From Eurosta solidaginis (taxonomy: Eukaryota > Arthropoda > Insecta > Diptera > Tephritidae), in assembly GCF_040869045.1 (NCBI RefSeq), contig NW_027137028.1, positions 220,000 through 283,999 on the forward strand: a stretch of 64,000 nucleotides of DNA. The letters run 5' to 3'. Position 1 is the first letter of the stretch, and each line of letters begins with the position of its first letter. The translations under genes and the position numbers were made by a program. The notes beneath the pieces are model-generated. The model ran no database searches. It had not been told where the DNA came from and worked only from the letters and a program-made list of their open reading frames with translations. Of the stretch, positions 1-10,843 are shown piece after piece.

Positions 1-480
1 TCCCTTTTAGTCAGTTAACCCCATCCACTTTGACGTAGAAATTGAACCGTTACCGATAGAACGCTGTATCAGCTTGTGGATTAATATACACATAAAAACC
101 TATTATCTTTAAAAACAAAATGGGTTCTATCTTGCTTGGTTCAATAGATATGGATACTTATCCCTTTTAGTCGGTTAACCCCACCCACTTTGACGTAGAA
201 ATTGAACCGTTAACGATAGAACCTTGCATAAGCCTGTGAAGCAATATGCACATAAAAATCTACCATCTGCAAAAATAAAATCGATTCTATCTTGCTTGGT
301 TCAAGAGATATGGACACTTATCCCTTTTAGTCGGTTAACCCCACCCAGTATGACGTAGAAATTGAACCGTTAGAGATAGAACCTTAAATCAGCTTGTGGA
401 TTAATATACACATAAAAACCTACCATCTGCAAAAATAAAATCGATTTTATCTTGCTTGGTTCAATAGATATGGACACTTA
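1..480 (+). repeat. Satellite monomers at left edge
   Basis: Three full monomers. The first resembles the one at about 7430-7590 (GAACGCTGTATCAGC, CTTTAAAAAC), the second carries TATAAGCCTGTGAAGC and CAAGAGATATGG, and the third has ACCTTAAATC. The same three-monomer string recurs near 7430-7850, 13950-14400 and 30810-31250. No gene is present. Confidence 0.9.
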
Positions 481-2236
481 TCCCTTTTAGTCGGTTAACC
501 CCACCCAGTATAACGTAGAAATTGAACCGTTAGCGATAGAACCTTGGATCAGCTTGTGGATTAATACACACATAAAAACCTACCATCTGCAAAAATAAAA
601 TCGATTCTATCTTGCTTGGTTCAATAGATATGTATACTTATCCCTTTTAGTCCGTTAACCCCACCCAGTATGACGTAGACGTTGAACCGTTAGCGATAGA
701 ACCGTGGATCAGCCTGTGGATTAATATACACATAAAAAACCTACCAGATGCAAAAATAAAATCGATTCTATCTTGCATGGTGCAATAGATATGGACACTT
801 ATCCCTTTTAGTCGGTTAACCCCACCCACTATGACGTAGAAATTGAACCGTTAACGACAGAACCTTGTATCAGCTTGTGGATTAATATACACATAAAAAC
901 CTACCATCTGCAGAAACAAAATCGATTCTATCTTGCTTGGTTCAATAGATATGGACACTTATCCCTTTTAGTCGGTTAACCCTCCCACAATAGATATGGA
1001 CACTTATCCCTTTTAGTCGGTTAACCCCATCCACTTTGATGTAGAAATTGAACCGTTAACGACAGAACCTTGTATCAGCTTGTGGATTAATATACACATA
1101 AAAACCTGCCATCTGCAGAAACAAAATCGATTCTATCTTGCTCGGTTCAATAGATATGGACACTTATCCCTTTTAGTCGGTTAACCCCACCCACAATAGA
1201 TATGGACACTTATCCCTTTTAATCGGTTAACCCCATCCAATTTGACGTAGAAATTGAACCGTTAACGATAGAACCTTGTATCAGCTTGTGGGTTAATATA
1301 CACATAAAAAACCTACCAGATGCAAAAATAAAATCGATCCTATCTTGCTTGGTTCAATAGATATGGATACTTATTCCTTTTAGTCGGTTAACCCCACACA
1401 CTTTGACGTAGAAATTGAACCGTTAACGATAGAACCTTGTATTAGCTTGTGGATTAATATACACATAAAATCCTACCATCTGCAAAAATAAAATCGATTC
1501 TATCTTGCTTGGTTCAATAGATATGGATACTTATCCCTTTTAGTCGGTTAACCCCACCCACTATGACGTAGAAATTGAACCGTTAACGACAGAACCTTGT
1601 ATCAGCTTGTGGATTAAAATACACATAAAAGCCTACCATATGCAGAAACAAAATCGATTCTATCTGGCTTGGTTCAATAGATATGGACACTTATCCCTTT
1701 TAGTCGGTTAACCCCATCCACTTTGACATAGAAATTGAACCGTTAACGATAGAACCTTGTATCAGCTTGTGGATTAATATACACATAAAAACCTACCATC
1801 TGCAAAAACAAAACCGATTCTATCTTGCTTGATTCAATAGATATGAACACTTATCCCTTTTAGTCGGTTAACCCCACCCAGTATGACGTAGAAATTGAAC
1901 GGTTAGCGATAGAACCTTGGATCAGCTTGTGGATTAATATACACATAAAAACCTACCATCTGCAAAAATAAAATCGATTCTATCTTGCTTGGTTCAATAG
2001 ATATGTATACTTATCCCTTTTAGTCGGTTAACCCCACCCAGTATGACGTAGACGTTGAACCGTTAGCGATAGAACCGTGGATCAGCCTGTGGATTAATTT
2101 ACACATAAAAAACCTACCAGATGCAAAAATAAAATCGATTCTATCTTGCATGGTGCAATAGATATGGACATTTATCCCTTTTAGTCGGTTAACCCCACCC
2201 ACTATGACGTAGAAATTGAACCGTTAACGACAGAAC
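481..2236 (+). repeat. 1.8-kb higher-order block, copy 1
   Basis: This run of 160-bp monomers with two 46-bp units (about 985 and 1195) is repeated at 2335-4089 (offset 1854, then 1850) and again from 5191 (offset 4710). Private changes shared by copies include GTATAACGTAG with TCCGTTAACC (641-660), AACCCTCCCAC and GATTCAATAGATATGAAC. The offset of 1854 is close to eleven 160-bp plus two 46-bp units. Copy 1 ends in a hybrid monomer at 2175-2334. Confidence 0.9.
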
Positions 2237-2334
2237 CTTGGATCAGCTTGTGGATTAATACACACATAAAAACCTACCATCTGCAAAAATAAAATCGATT
2301 CTATCTTGCTTGGTTCAATAGATATGGACACTTA
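2175..2334 (+). repeat. Hybrid monomer at a duplication junction
   Basis: The left part (CACTATGACGTAG to CGACAGAACCTT) matches the monomers at about 820 and 4040. From GGATCAGC with TTAATACACACAT onward it matches the monomer at 541-640 instead. The switch occurs within GAACCTTG near 2237. This is the join expected from unequal exchange between misaligned sister monomers and marks the boundary between copies 1 and 2 of the 1.8-kb block. Confidence 0.82.
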
Positions 2335-4089
2335 TCCCTTTTAGTCGGTTAACCCCACCCAGTATAACGTAGAAATTGAACCGTTAGCGATAGAACCTTG
2401 GATCAGCTTGTGGATTAATACACACATAAAAACCTACCATCTGCAAAAATAAAATCGATTCTATCTTGCTTGGTTCAATAGATATGTATACTTATCCCTT
2501 TTAGTCCGTTAACCCCACCCAGTATGACGTAGACGTTGAACCGTTAGCGATAGAACCGTGGATCAGCCTGTGGATTAATATACACATAAAAAACCTACCA
2601 GATGCAAAAATAAAATCGATTCTATCTTGCATGGTGCAATAGATATGGACACTTATCCCTTTTAGTCGGTTAACCCCACCCACTCTGACGTAGAAATTGA
2701 ACCGTTAACGACAGAACCTTGTATCAGCTTGTGGATTAATATACACATAAAAACCTACCATCTGCAGAAACAAAATCGATTCTATCTTGCTTGGTTCAAT
2801 AGATATGGACACTTATCCCTTTTAGTCGGTTAACCCTCCCACAATAGATATGGACACTTATCCCTTTTAGTCGGTTAACCCCATCCACTTTGACGTAGAA
2901 ATTGAACCGTTAACGACAGAACCTTGTATCAGCTTGTGGATTAATATACACATAAAAACCTGCCATCTGCAGAAACAAAATCGATTCTATCTTGCTCGGT
3001 TCAATAGATATGGACACTTATCCCTTTTAGTCGGTTAACCCCACCCACAATAGATATGGACACTTATCCCTTTTAATCGGTTAACCCCATCCACTTTGAC
3101 GTAGAAATTGAACCGTTAACGATAGAACCTTGTATCAGCTTGTGGATTAATATACACATAAAAAACCTACCAGATGCAAAAATAAAATCGATCCTATCTT
3201 GCTTGGTTCAATAGATATGGATACTTATTCCTTTTAGTCGGTTAACCCCACACACTTTGACGTAGAAATTGAACCGTTAACGATAGAACCTTGTATTAGC
3301 TTGTGGATACACACATAAAATCCTACCATCTGCAAAAATAAAATCGATTCTATCTTGCTTGGTTCAATAGATATGGATACTTATCCCTTTTAGTCGGTTA
3401 ACCCCACCCACTATGACGTAGAAATTGAACCGTTAACGACAGAACCTTGTATCAGCTTGTGGATTAAAATACACATAAAAGCCTACCATATGCAGAAACA
3501 AAATCGATTCTATCTGGCTTGGTTCAATAGATATGGACACTTATCCCTTTTAGTCGGTTAACCCCATCCACTTTGACATAGAAATTGAACCGTTAACGAT
3601 AGAACCTTGTATCAGCTTGTGGATTAATATACACATAAAAACCTACCATCTGCAAAAACAAAACCGATTCTATCTTGCTTGATTCAATAGATATGAACAC
3701 TTATCCCTTTTAGTCGGTTAACCCCACCCAGTATGACGTAGAAATTGAACGGTTAGCGATAGAACCTTGGATCAGCTTGTGGATTAATATACACATAAAA
3801 ACCTACCATCTGCAAAAATAAAATCGATTCTATCTTGCTTGGTTCAATAGATATGTATACTTATCCCTTTTAGTCGGTTAACCCCACCCAGTATGACGTA
3901 GACGTTGAACCGTTAGCGATAGAACCGTGGATCAGCCTGTGGATTAATATACACATAAAAAACCTACCAGATGCAAAAATAAAATCGATTCTATCTTGCA
4001 TGGTGCAATAGATATGGACATTTATCCCTTTTAGTCGGTTAACCCCACCCACTATGACGTAGAAATTGAACCGTTAACGACAGAACCTT
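2335..4089 (+). repeat. 1.8-kb higher-order block, copy 2
   Basis: Nearly identical to 481-2236. One clear private change is a 4-bp deletion near 3306, where GGATTAATATACACAT has become GGATACACACAT; this shifts the offset to copy 1 from 1854 to 1850. Truncated 46-bp units sit at about 2841 and 3047. After 4089 the copies diverge, GGATCAGC in copy 1 against GTATCAGC here. Confidence 0.9.
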
Positions 4090-5190
4090 GTATCAGCTTG
4101 TGGATTAATATACACATAAAAACCTACCATCTGCAGAAACAAAATCGATTCTATCTTGCTCGGTTCAATAGATATGGACACTTATCCCTTTTAGTCGGTT
4201 AACCCCACCCACAATAGATATGGACACTTATCCCTTTTAATCGGTTAACCCCATCCACTTTGACGTAGAAATTGAACCGTTAACGATAGAACCTTGTATC
4301 AGCTTGTGGATTAATATACACATAAAAAACCTACCATCTGCAAAAATAAAATCGATCCTATCTTGCTTGGTTCAATAGTTATGGACACTTATCCCTTTTA
4401 GTCGGTTAACCCCATCCACTTTGACGTAGAAATTGAACCGTTAACGATAGAACCTTGTATCAGCTTGTGGATTAATATACATATAAAAACCTATTACCTT
4501 CAAAAACAAAATGGGTTCTCTCTTGCTTGGTTCAATAGATATGGATACTTATCCCTTTTAGTCGGTTAACCCCACACACTTTGACGTAGAAATTGAACCG
4601 TTAACGATAGAACCTTGTATTAGCTTGTGGATTAATATACACATAAAATCCTACCATCTGCAAAAATAAAATCGATCCTATCTTGCTTGGTTCAATAGAT
4701 ATGGACACTTATCCCTTTTAGTCAGTTAACCCCAACCACTTTGACGTAGAAATTGAACCGTTAACGATAGAACCTTGTATCAGCTTGTGGATTAATATAC
4801 ACATAAAAACCTATTATCTTCAAAAACAAAATGGGTTCTATCTTGCTTGGTTCAATAGATATGGATACTTATCCCTTTTAGTCGGTTAACGCCACCCACT
4901 TTGACGTAGAAATTGAACCGTTAACGACAGAACCTTGGATCAGCTTGTGGATTAATATACACATAAATACCTATCATCTGCGAAAACGAAATCGATTTAT
5001 CTAGCTTGGTTCAATAGATATGGACACTTATCCCTTTCAGTCGGTTAACCCCATCCACTTTGACATAGAAATTGAACCGTTAACGATAGAACCTTGTATC
5101 AGCTTGTGGATTAATATACACATAAAAACCTACCATCTGCAAAAATAAAATCGATTTTATCTTGCTTGGTTCAATAGATATGGACACTTA
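4090..5190 (+). repeat. Satellite between copies 2 and 3 of the 1.8-kb block
   Basis: Six full monomers plus one 46-bp unit near 4211. Most are ACACACTTTG and CTTCAAAAAC class in alternation, followed by one GCGAAAACG-class unit near 4980. The monomer at 4861 has GTTAACGCCACCC. No other structure is seen. Confidence 0.85.
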
Positions 5191-6950
5191 TCCCTTTTAG
5201 TCGGTTAACCCCACCCAGTATAACGTAGAAATTGAACCGTTAGCGATAGAACCTTGGATCAGCTTGTGGATTAATATACACATAAAAACCTACCATCTGC
5301 AAAAATAAAATCGATTCTATCTTGCTTGGTTCAATAGATATGTATACTTATCCCTTTTAGTCCGTTAACCCCAACCAGTATGACGTAGACGTTGAACCGT
5401 TAGCGATAGAACCGTGGATCAGCCTGTGGATTAATATACACATAAAAAAACCTACCAGATGCAAAAATAAAATCGATTCTATCTTGCATGGTGCAATAGA
5501 TATGGACACTTATCCCTTTTAGTCGGTTAACCCCACCCACTATGACATAGAAATTGAACCGTTAACGACAGAACCTTGTATCAGCTTGTGGATTAATATA
5601 CACATAAAAACCTACCATATGCAGAAACAAAATCGATTCTATCTTGCTTGGTTCAATAGATATGGACACTTATCCCTTTTAGTCGGTTAACCCTCCCACA
5701 ATAGATATGGACACTTATCCCTTTTAGTCGGTTAACCCCATCCACTTTGACGTAGAAATTGAACCGTTAACGACAGAACCTTGTATCAGCTTGTGGATTA
5801 ATATACACATAAAAACCTACCATCTGCAGAAACAAAATCGATTCTATCTTGCTCGGTTCAATAGATATGGACACTTATCCCTTTTAGTCGGTTAACCCCA
5901 CCCACAATAGATATGGACACTTATCCCTTTTAATCGGTTAACCCCATCCACTTTGACGTAGAAATTGAATCGTTAACGATAGAACCTTGTATCAGCTTGT
6001 GGATTAATATACACATAAAAAACCTACCAGATGCAAAAATAAAATCGATCCTATCTTGCTTGGTTCAATAGATATGGATACTTATTCCTTTTAGTCGGTT
6101 AACCCCACACACTTTGACGTAGAAATTGAACCGTTAACGATAGAACCTTGTATTAGCTTGTGGATTAATATACACATAAAATCCTACCATCTGCAAAAAT
6201 AAAATCGATTCTATCTTGCTTGGTTCAATAGATATGGATACTTATCCCTTTTAGTCGGTTAACCCCACCCACTATGACGTAGAAATTGAACCGTTAACGA
6301 CAGAACCTTGTATCAGCTTGTGGATTAAAATACACATAAAAGCCTACCATATGCAGAAACAAAATCGATTCTATCTGGCTTGGTTCAATAGATATGGACA
6401 CTTATCCCTTTTAGTCGGTTAACCCCATCCACTTTGACATAGAAATTGAACCGTTAACGATAGAACCTTGTATCAGCTTGTGGATTAATATACACATAAA
6501 AACCTACCATCTGCAAAAATAAAACCGATTCTATCTTGCTTGATTCAATAGATATGAACACTTATCCCTTTTAGTCGGTTAACCCCACCCAGTATGACGT
6601 AGAAATTGAACGGTTAGCGATAGAACCTTGGATCAGCTTGTGGATTAATATACACATAAAAACCTACCATCTGCAAAAATAAAATCGATTCTATCTTGCT
6701 TGGTTCAATAGATATGTATACTTATCCCTTTTAGTCGGTTAACCCCACCCAGTATGACGTAGACGTTGAACCGTTAGCGATAGAACCGTGGATCAGCCTG
6801 TGGATTAATATACACATAAAAAACCTACCAGATGCAAAAATAAAATCGATTCTATCTTGCATGGTGCAATAGATATGGACATTTATCCCTTTTAGTCGGT
6901 TAACCCCACCCACTATGACGTAGAAATTGAACCGTTAACGACAGAACCTT
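5191..6950 (+). repeat. 1.8-kb higher-order block, copy 3
   Basis: This block aligns to 481-2236 with offset 4710 (4711 after an extra A near 5447). It shares TCCGTTAACC, AACCCTCCCAC and the GATTCAATAGATATGAAC monomer. Private changes include CCAACCAG at about 5372, GACATAG near 5545 and TGAATCG near 5968. It is separated from copy 2 by about 1.1 kb, so it is not strictly tandem. Confidence 0.88.
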
Positions 6951-8100
6951 GTATCAGCTTGTGGATTAATATACACATAAAGACCTACCATCTGCAGAAA
7001 CAAAATCGATTCTATCTTGCTCGGTTCAATAGATATGGACACTTATCCCTTTTAGTCGGTTAACCCCACCCACAATAGATATGGACACTTATCCCTTTTA
7101 GTCGGTTAACCCCATCCACTTTGACGTAGAAATTGAATCGTTAACGATAGAACCTTGTATCAGCTTGTGGATTAATATACACATAAAAACCTATCATCTT
7201 CAAAAACAAAATGGGTTCTATCTTGCTTGGTTCAATAGATATGGATACTTATCACTTTTAGTCGGTTAACCCCACACACTTTGACGTAGAAATTGAACCG
7301 TTAACGATAGAACCTTGTATTAGCTTGTGGATTAATATACACATAAAATCCTACCATCTGCAAAAATAAAATCGATTCTATCTTGCTTGGTTCAATAGAT
7401 ATGGACACTTATCCCTTTTAGTCAGTTAACCCCATCCACTTTGACGTAGAAATTGAACCGTTAACGATAGAACGCTGTATCAGCTTGTGGATTAATATAC
7501 ACATAAAAACCGATTATCTTTAAAAACAAAATGGGTTCTATCTTGCTTGGTTCAATAGATATGGATACTTATCCCTTTTAGTCGGTTAACCCCACCCACT
7601 TTGACGTAGAAATTGAACTGTTAACGATAGAACCTTGTATAAGCCTGTGAAGCAATATGCACATAAAAATCTACCATCTGCAAAAATAAAATCGATTCTA
7701 TCTTGCTTGGTTCAAGAGATATGGACACTTATCCCTTTTAGTCGGTTAACCCCACCCAGTATGACGTAGAAATTGAACCGTTAGCGATAGAACCTTAAAT
7801 CAGCTTGTGGATTAATATACACATAAAAACCTACCATCTGCAAATTAAATTCGATTCTATCTTGCTTGGTTCAATAGATATGGACACTTATCCCTTTTAG
7901 TCGGTTAACCCCACCCACAATAGATATGTACACTTATCCCTTTTAGTCGGTTAACCCCACCCACTTTGACGTAGAAATTGAACCGTTAACGGTAGAACTT
8001 TGTTTGTATCAGCTTGTGGATTAATATACACATAAAAACCTACCATCTGCAAAAATAAAATCGATTCTATCTTGCTTGGTTCAATAGATATGGACACTTA

Positions 8101-8264
8101 TCCCTTTTAGTCGGTTAACCCCACCCACTTTGACGTAGAAATTGAACCGTTTACGGTAGAACTTTGTTTGTATCAGCTTGTGGATTAATATACACATAAA
8201 AACCTACCATCTGCAAAAATAAAATCGATTCTATCTTGCTTGGTTCAATAGATATGGACACTTA
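8101..8264 (+). repeat. Representative 164-bp monomer with TTTG insertion
   Basis: This class reads GGTAGAACTTTGTTTGTATC where the common monomer has GATAGAACCTTGTATC, a 4-bp TTTG gain beside an existing TTTG or CTTG. It usually lies just downstream of a 46-bp truncated unit (about 7.95, 16.1, 23.7, 31.4, 39.8, 43.7, 48.5, 51.1, 53.7 and 58.3 kb), so the two travel together. A related form near 21.06-21.4 and 28.6-28.95 kb keeps ACCTTG and gains the same bases. Confidence 0.9.
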
Positions 8265-9068
8265 TCCCTTTTAGTCGGTTAACCCCACCCAGTATGACGT
8301 AGAAATTGAACCGTTAACGATAGAATCTTGGATCAGCTTGTGGATTAATATACACATAAAACCCTATCAGCTGCGAAAATAAAATCGATTCTATCTTGCT
8401 TGGTTCAATAGATATGGATACTTATCCCTTTTAGTCGGTTAACCCCACACACTTTGACGTAGAAATTGAACCGTTAACGGTAGAACTTTGTTTGTATCAG
8501 CTTGTGGATTAATATACACATAAAAACCTACCATCTGCAAAAATAAAATCGATTCTATCTTGCTTGGTTCAATAGATATGGACACTTATCCCTTTTAGTC
8601 GGTTAACCCCACCCAATTTGACGTAGAAATTGAACCGTTAACGATAGAATCTTGGATCAGCCTGTTGATTAATATACACATAAAACCCTATCAGGTGCAA
8701 AAATAAAATCGATTCTATCATGCTTGGTTCAATAGATATGGACACTTATCCCTTTTAGTCGGTTAACCCCACCCAGTATGACGTAGACGTTGAACCGTTA
8801 GCGATAGAACCGTGGATCAGCCTGTGGATTAATATACACATAAAAACCTACCAGATGCAAAAATAAAATCGATTCTATCTTGCATGGTGCAATAGATATG
8901 AACACTTATCCCTTTTAGTCGGTTAACCCCACCCACTATCACGTAGAAATTGAACCGTTAACGACAGAATCTTGTATCAGCTTGTGGATTAATATACACA
9001 TAAAAACCTACCATCTGCAGAAACAAAATCGATTCTATCTTGCTTGGTTCAATAGATATGGACACTTA

Positions 9069-9114
9069 TCCCTTTTAGTCGGTTAACCCCACCCACAATA
9101 GATATGGACACTTA
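9069..9114 (+). repeat. 46-bp truncated monomer (36 copies in window)
   Basis: Successive TCCCTTTTAG starts lie only 46 bp apart because 114 bp are missing: CCCAC is joined directly to AATAGATATGG. The same junction occurs near 985, 1195, 2841, 3047, 4211, 5698, 5906, 7071, 7917, 9097, 11541, 15258, 16103, 18546, 19548, 22806, 23650, 26098, 27108, 31318, 32819, 33507, 34030, 35516, 36526, 37048, 37412, 38928, 39761, 43632, 48482, 51091, 53700, 57604, 58286 and 59616. Identical breakpoints mean one deletion event, copied later within larger units. The unit keeps GGTTAACC but loses the ATTGAACC and CGTTAACG segment. Confidence 0.93.
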
Positions 9115-9914
9115 TCCCTTTTAGTCGGTTAACCCCATCCACTTTGACGTAGAAATTGAACCGTTAACGATAGAACCTTGTATCAGCTTGTGGATTAATA
9201 TACACATAAAAACCTATCATCTTCAAAAACAAAATGGGTTCTATCTTGCTTGGTTCAATAGATATGGATACTTATGCCTTTTAGTCGGTTAACCCCACAC
9301 ACTTTGACGTAGAAATTGAACCGCTAACGATAGAACCTTGTATTAGCTTGTGGATTAATATACACATAAAATCCTACCATCTGCAAAAATAAAATCGATT
9401 CTATCTTGCTTGGTTCAATAGATATGGACACTTATCCCTTTTAGTCAGTTAACCCCATCCACTTTGACGTAGAAATTGAACCGTTAATGATAGAACCTTG
9501 TATCAGCTTGTGGATTAATATACACATAAAAACCTATTATCTTCAAAAACAAAATGGGTTCTATCTTGCTTGGTTCAATAGATATGGATACTTATCCCTT
9601 TTAGTCGGTTAACCCCACCCACTTTGACGTAGAAATTGAACCGTTAACGATAGAACCTTGTATAAGCCTGTGGAGCAATATACACATAAAAACCTACCAT
9701 CTGCAAAAATAAAATCGATTATATCTTGCTTGGTTCAATAGATATGGACACTTATCCCTTTTAGTCGGTTAACCCCACCCAGTATGACGTAGAAATTGAA
9801 CCGTTAGCGATAGAACCTTGGATCTGCTTGTGGATTAATATACACATAAAAACCTACCATCTGCAAAAATAAAATCGATTCTATCTTGCTTGGTTCAATA
9901 GATATGTATACTTA

Positions 9915-10074
9915 TCCCTTTTAGTCGGTTAACCCCACCCAGTATGACGTAGACGTTGAACCGTTAGCGATAGAACCGTGGATCAGCCTGTGGATTAATA
10001 TACACATAAAAGCCTACCAGATGCAAAAACAAAATCGATTCTATCTTGCATGGTGCAATAGATATGGACACTTA
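9915..10074 (+). repeat. Representative monomer, GACGTTGAACC/CATGGTGC class
   Basis: This class carries linked differences from the common monomer: GTATGACGTAGACGTTGAACC in place of TTGACGTAGAAATTGAACC, GTTAGCG for GTTAACG, ACCGTGGATCAGCCTGTGG, CCAGATGC for CCATCTGC, and TTGCATGGTGCAATAG for TTGCTTGGTTCAATAG. It recurs through the window, for example near 650, 2020, 8760, 14940, 17910, 22480, 29870, 38430, 48850 and 54060. The changes destroy both the second GTTAAC palindrome and the GGTTCAAT arm, so this class cannot form the inverted pair seen in the common monomer. The linkage of many substitutions marks it as an old lineage. Confidence 0.92.
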
Positions 10075-10479
10075 TCCCTTTTAATCGGTTAACCCCACCC
10101 ACTATGACGTAGAAATTGAACCGTTAACGACAGAACCTTGTATCAGCTTGTGGATTAAAATACACATAACTGCCTACCATATGCAGAAACAAAATCGATC
10201 CTATCTTGCTTGGTTCAATAGATATGGACACTTATCCCTTTTAGTCGGTTAACCCCATCCACTTTGACGTAGAAATTGAACCGTTAACGATAGAACCTTG
10301 TATCAGCTTGTGGATTAATATACACATAAAAACCTATCATCTTCAAAAACAAAATGGGTTCTATCTTGCTTGGTTCAATAGATATGGATACTTATCCCTT
10401 TTAGTCGGTTAACCCCACACACTTTGACGTAGAAATTGAACCGTTAACGATAGAACCTTGTATTAGCTTGTGGATTAAT

Positions 10480-10493
10480 AAAAAAAAAAAAAA
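10480..10493 (+). repeat. A14 run at the SINE-satellite junction, copy 1
   Basis: Fourteen A follow GGATTAAT of the satellite and precede TTTAAGGCGCG of the element. On the element's own strand this is a 3' terminal T run, unlike the usual A-rich SINE tail. The other copies have 13 A (17009-17021) and 14 A (24559-24572), followed by TGTAAGG. Confidence 0.9.
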
Positions 10494-10843
10494 TTTAAGG
10501 CGCGATAACCTCCGAAGAGATCTAAGGCCGAGCTTCTCTCCCAATTTGCGTCGTGCTCCTCTTGATTTTTCCCTACAAATTGGCCGGACGGGACCTACAT
10601 GTTTTATTCCGACTCCGAACGGCATCTGCAAGGCAGATGAGTTTTCACTGAGAGCTCTTCATGGCAGAAATACAATCGGAGCGCTTGCCAGACACTGCCG
10701 AGGGGCGACCCCGCTTAGAAAAATTTTCTTCTAATTGAAAAATCTTATTTCTAAAATTTTAATGTTGCTTTGCCCGGGAGTTGAACCCAGGGCATACGGT
10801 GTGATAGGCGGAGCACGCTACCATCACACCACGGTGGCCGCCA
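10481..10843 (-). mobile_element. tRNA-derived SINE-like insertion, copy 1
   Basis: This is unrelated to the satellite. Read on the minus strand it starts with a tRNA-like head (about 10843-10772), continues through a body of about 290 bp, and ends at a T run (A run 10480-10493 on the plus strand). The body holds a perfect hairpin ATCTGC-AAG-GCAGAT at 10624-10638. From memory, unverified, the body resembles a repeat widespread in tephritid flies. The satellite stops at GTGGATTAATA on the left and resumes at CTTGCTTGG (10844) on the right, so about 44 bp of monomer are missing and no target-site duplication is visible. It differs from copies 2 and 3 at several shared sites (TTTATTCC, AGCTCTTC, GCGCTTGCC, TTTTAATG). 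Short open frames through it on both strands are not genes. Confidence 0.85.
10777..10831 (-). promoter_or_regulatory. Pol III type 2 promoter-like boxes A and B, copy 1
   Basis: On the minus strand TGGTGTGATGG (10831-10821) resembles box A, and GGTTCAACTCC (10787-10777) matches the box B consensus GGTTCGANTCC with one change (A for G). Spacing is in the normal tRNA range. CCCTGGGTTCAACTCCCGGG gives a recognisable T arm, and GGTAGCGTGCTCCGCC recalls a glycine-type tRNA. A full cloverleaf is not supported: GGTGTGAT in box A is complementary to ATCACACC further along, giving an alternative 8-bp hairpin. Promoter activity is inferred only. Confidence 0.72.

Larger units (their letters stand above)
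6951..10480 (+). repeat. Mixed satellite monomers left of the first SINE-like copy
   Basis: About 22 monomers with 46-bp units near 7071, 7917 and 9097. The part at 7430-7850 repeats the string at the left edge of the window, and 164-bp monomers follow (about 7970-8560). The last 1.2 kb parallels the sequence left of the second and third SINE-like copies, showing that the flanks were copied with the insert. No gene is present. Confidence 0.87.

Noticed and set aside
647..6913. Recurring minus-strand open frames of 60 codons (near 647, 2020, 2501, 3870, 6731 and 30177)
   Set aside because: They are the same two-monomer passage in one class and recur only because the satellite recurs. They have no coding signature or conserved frame, and monomers with small indels destroy them.
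10401..10734. Open frames of 76-88 codons overlapping the SINE-like element on both strands
   Set aside because: They cross the satellite-element junction and the A run, overlap on opposite strands, and break or shift with single-base indels in copy 2.
10772..10843. Functional tRNA gene
   Set aside because: The T arm and box B are good, but the acceptor stem ends do not pair and the D and anticodon regions pair with each other instead. The segment is the head of a dispersed-type element.
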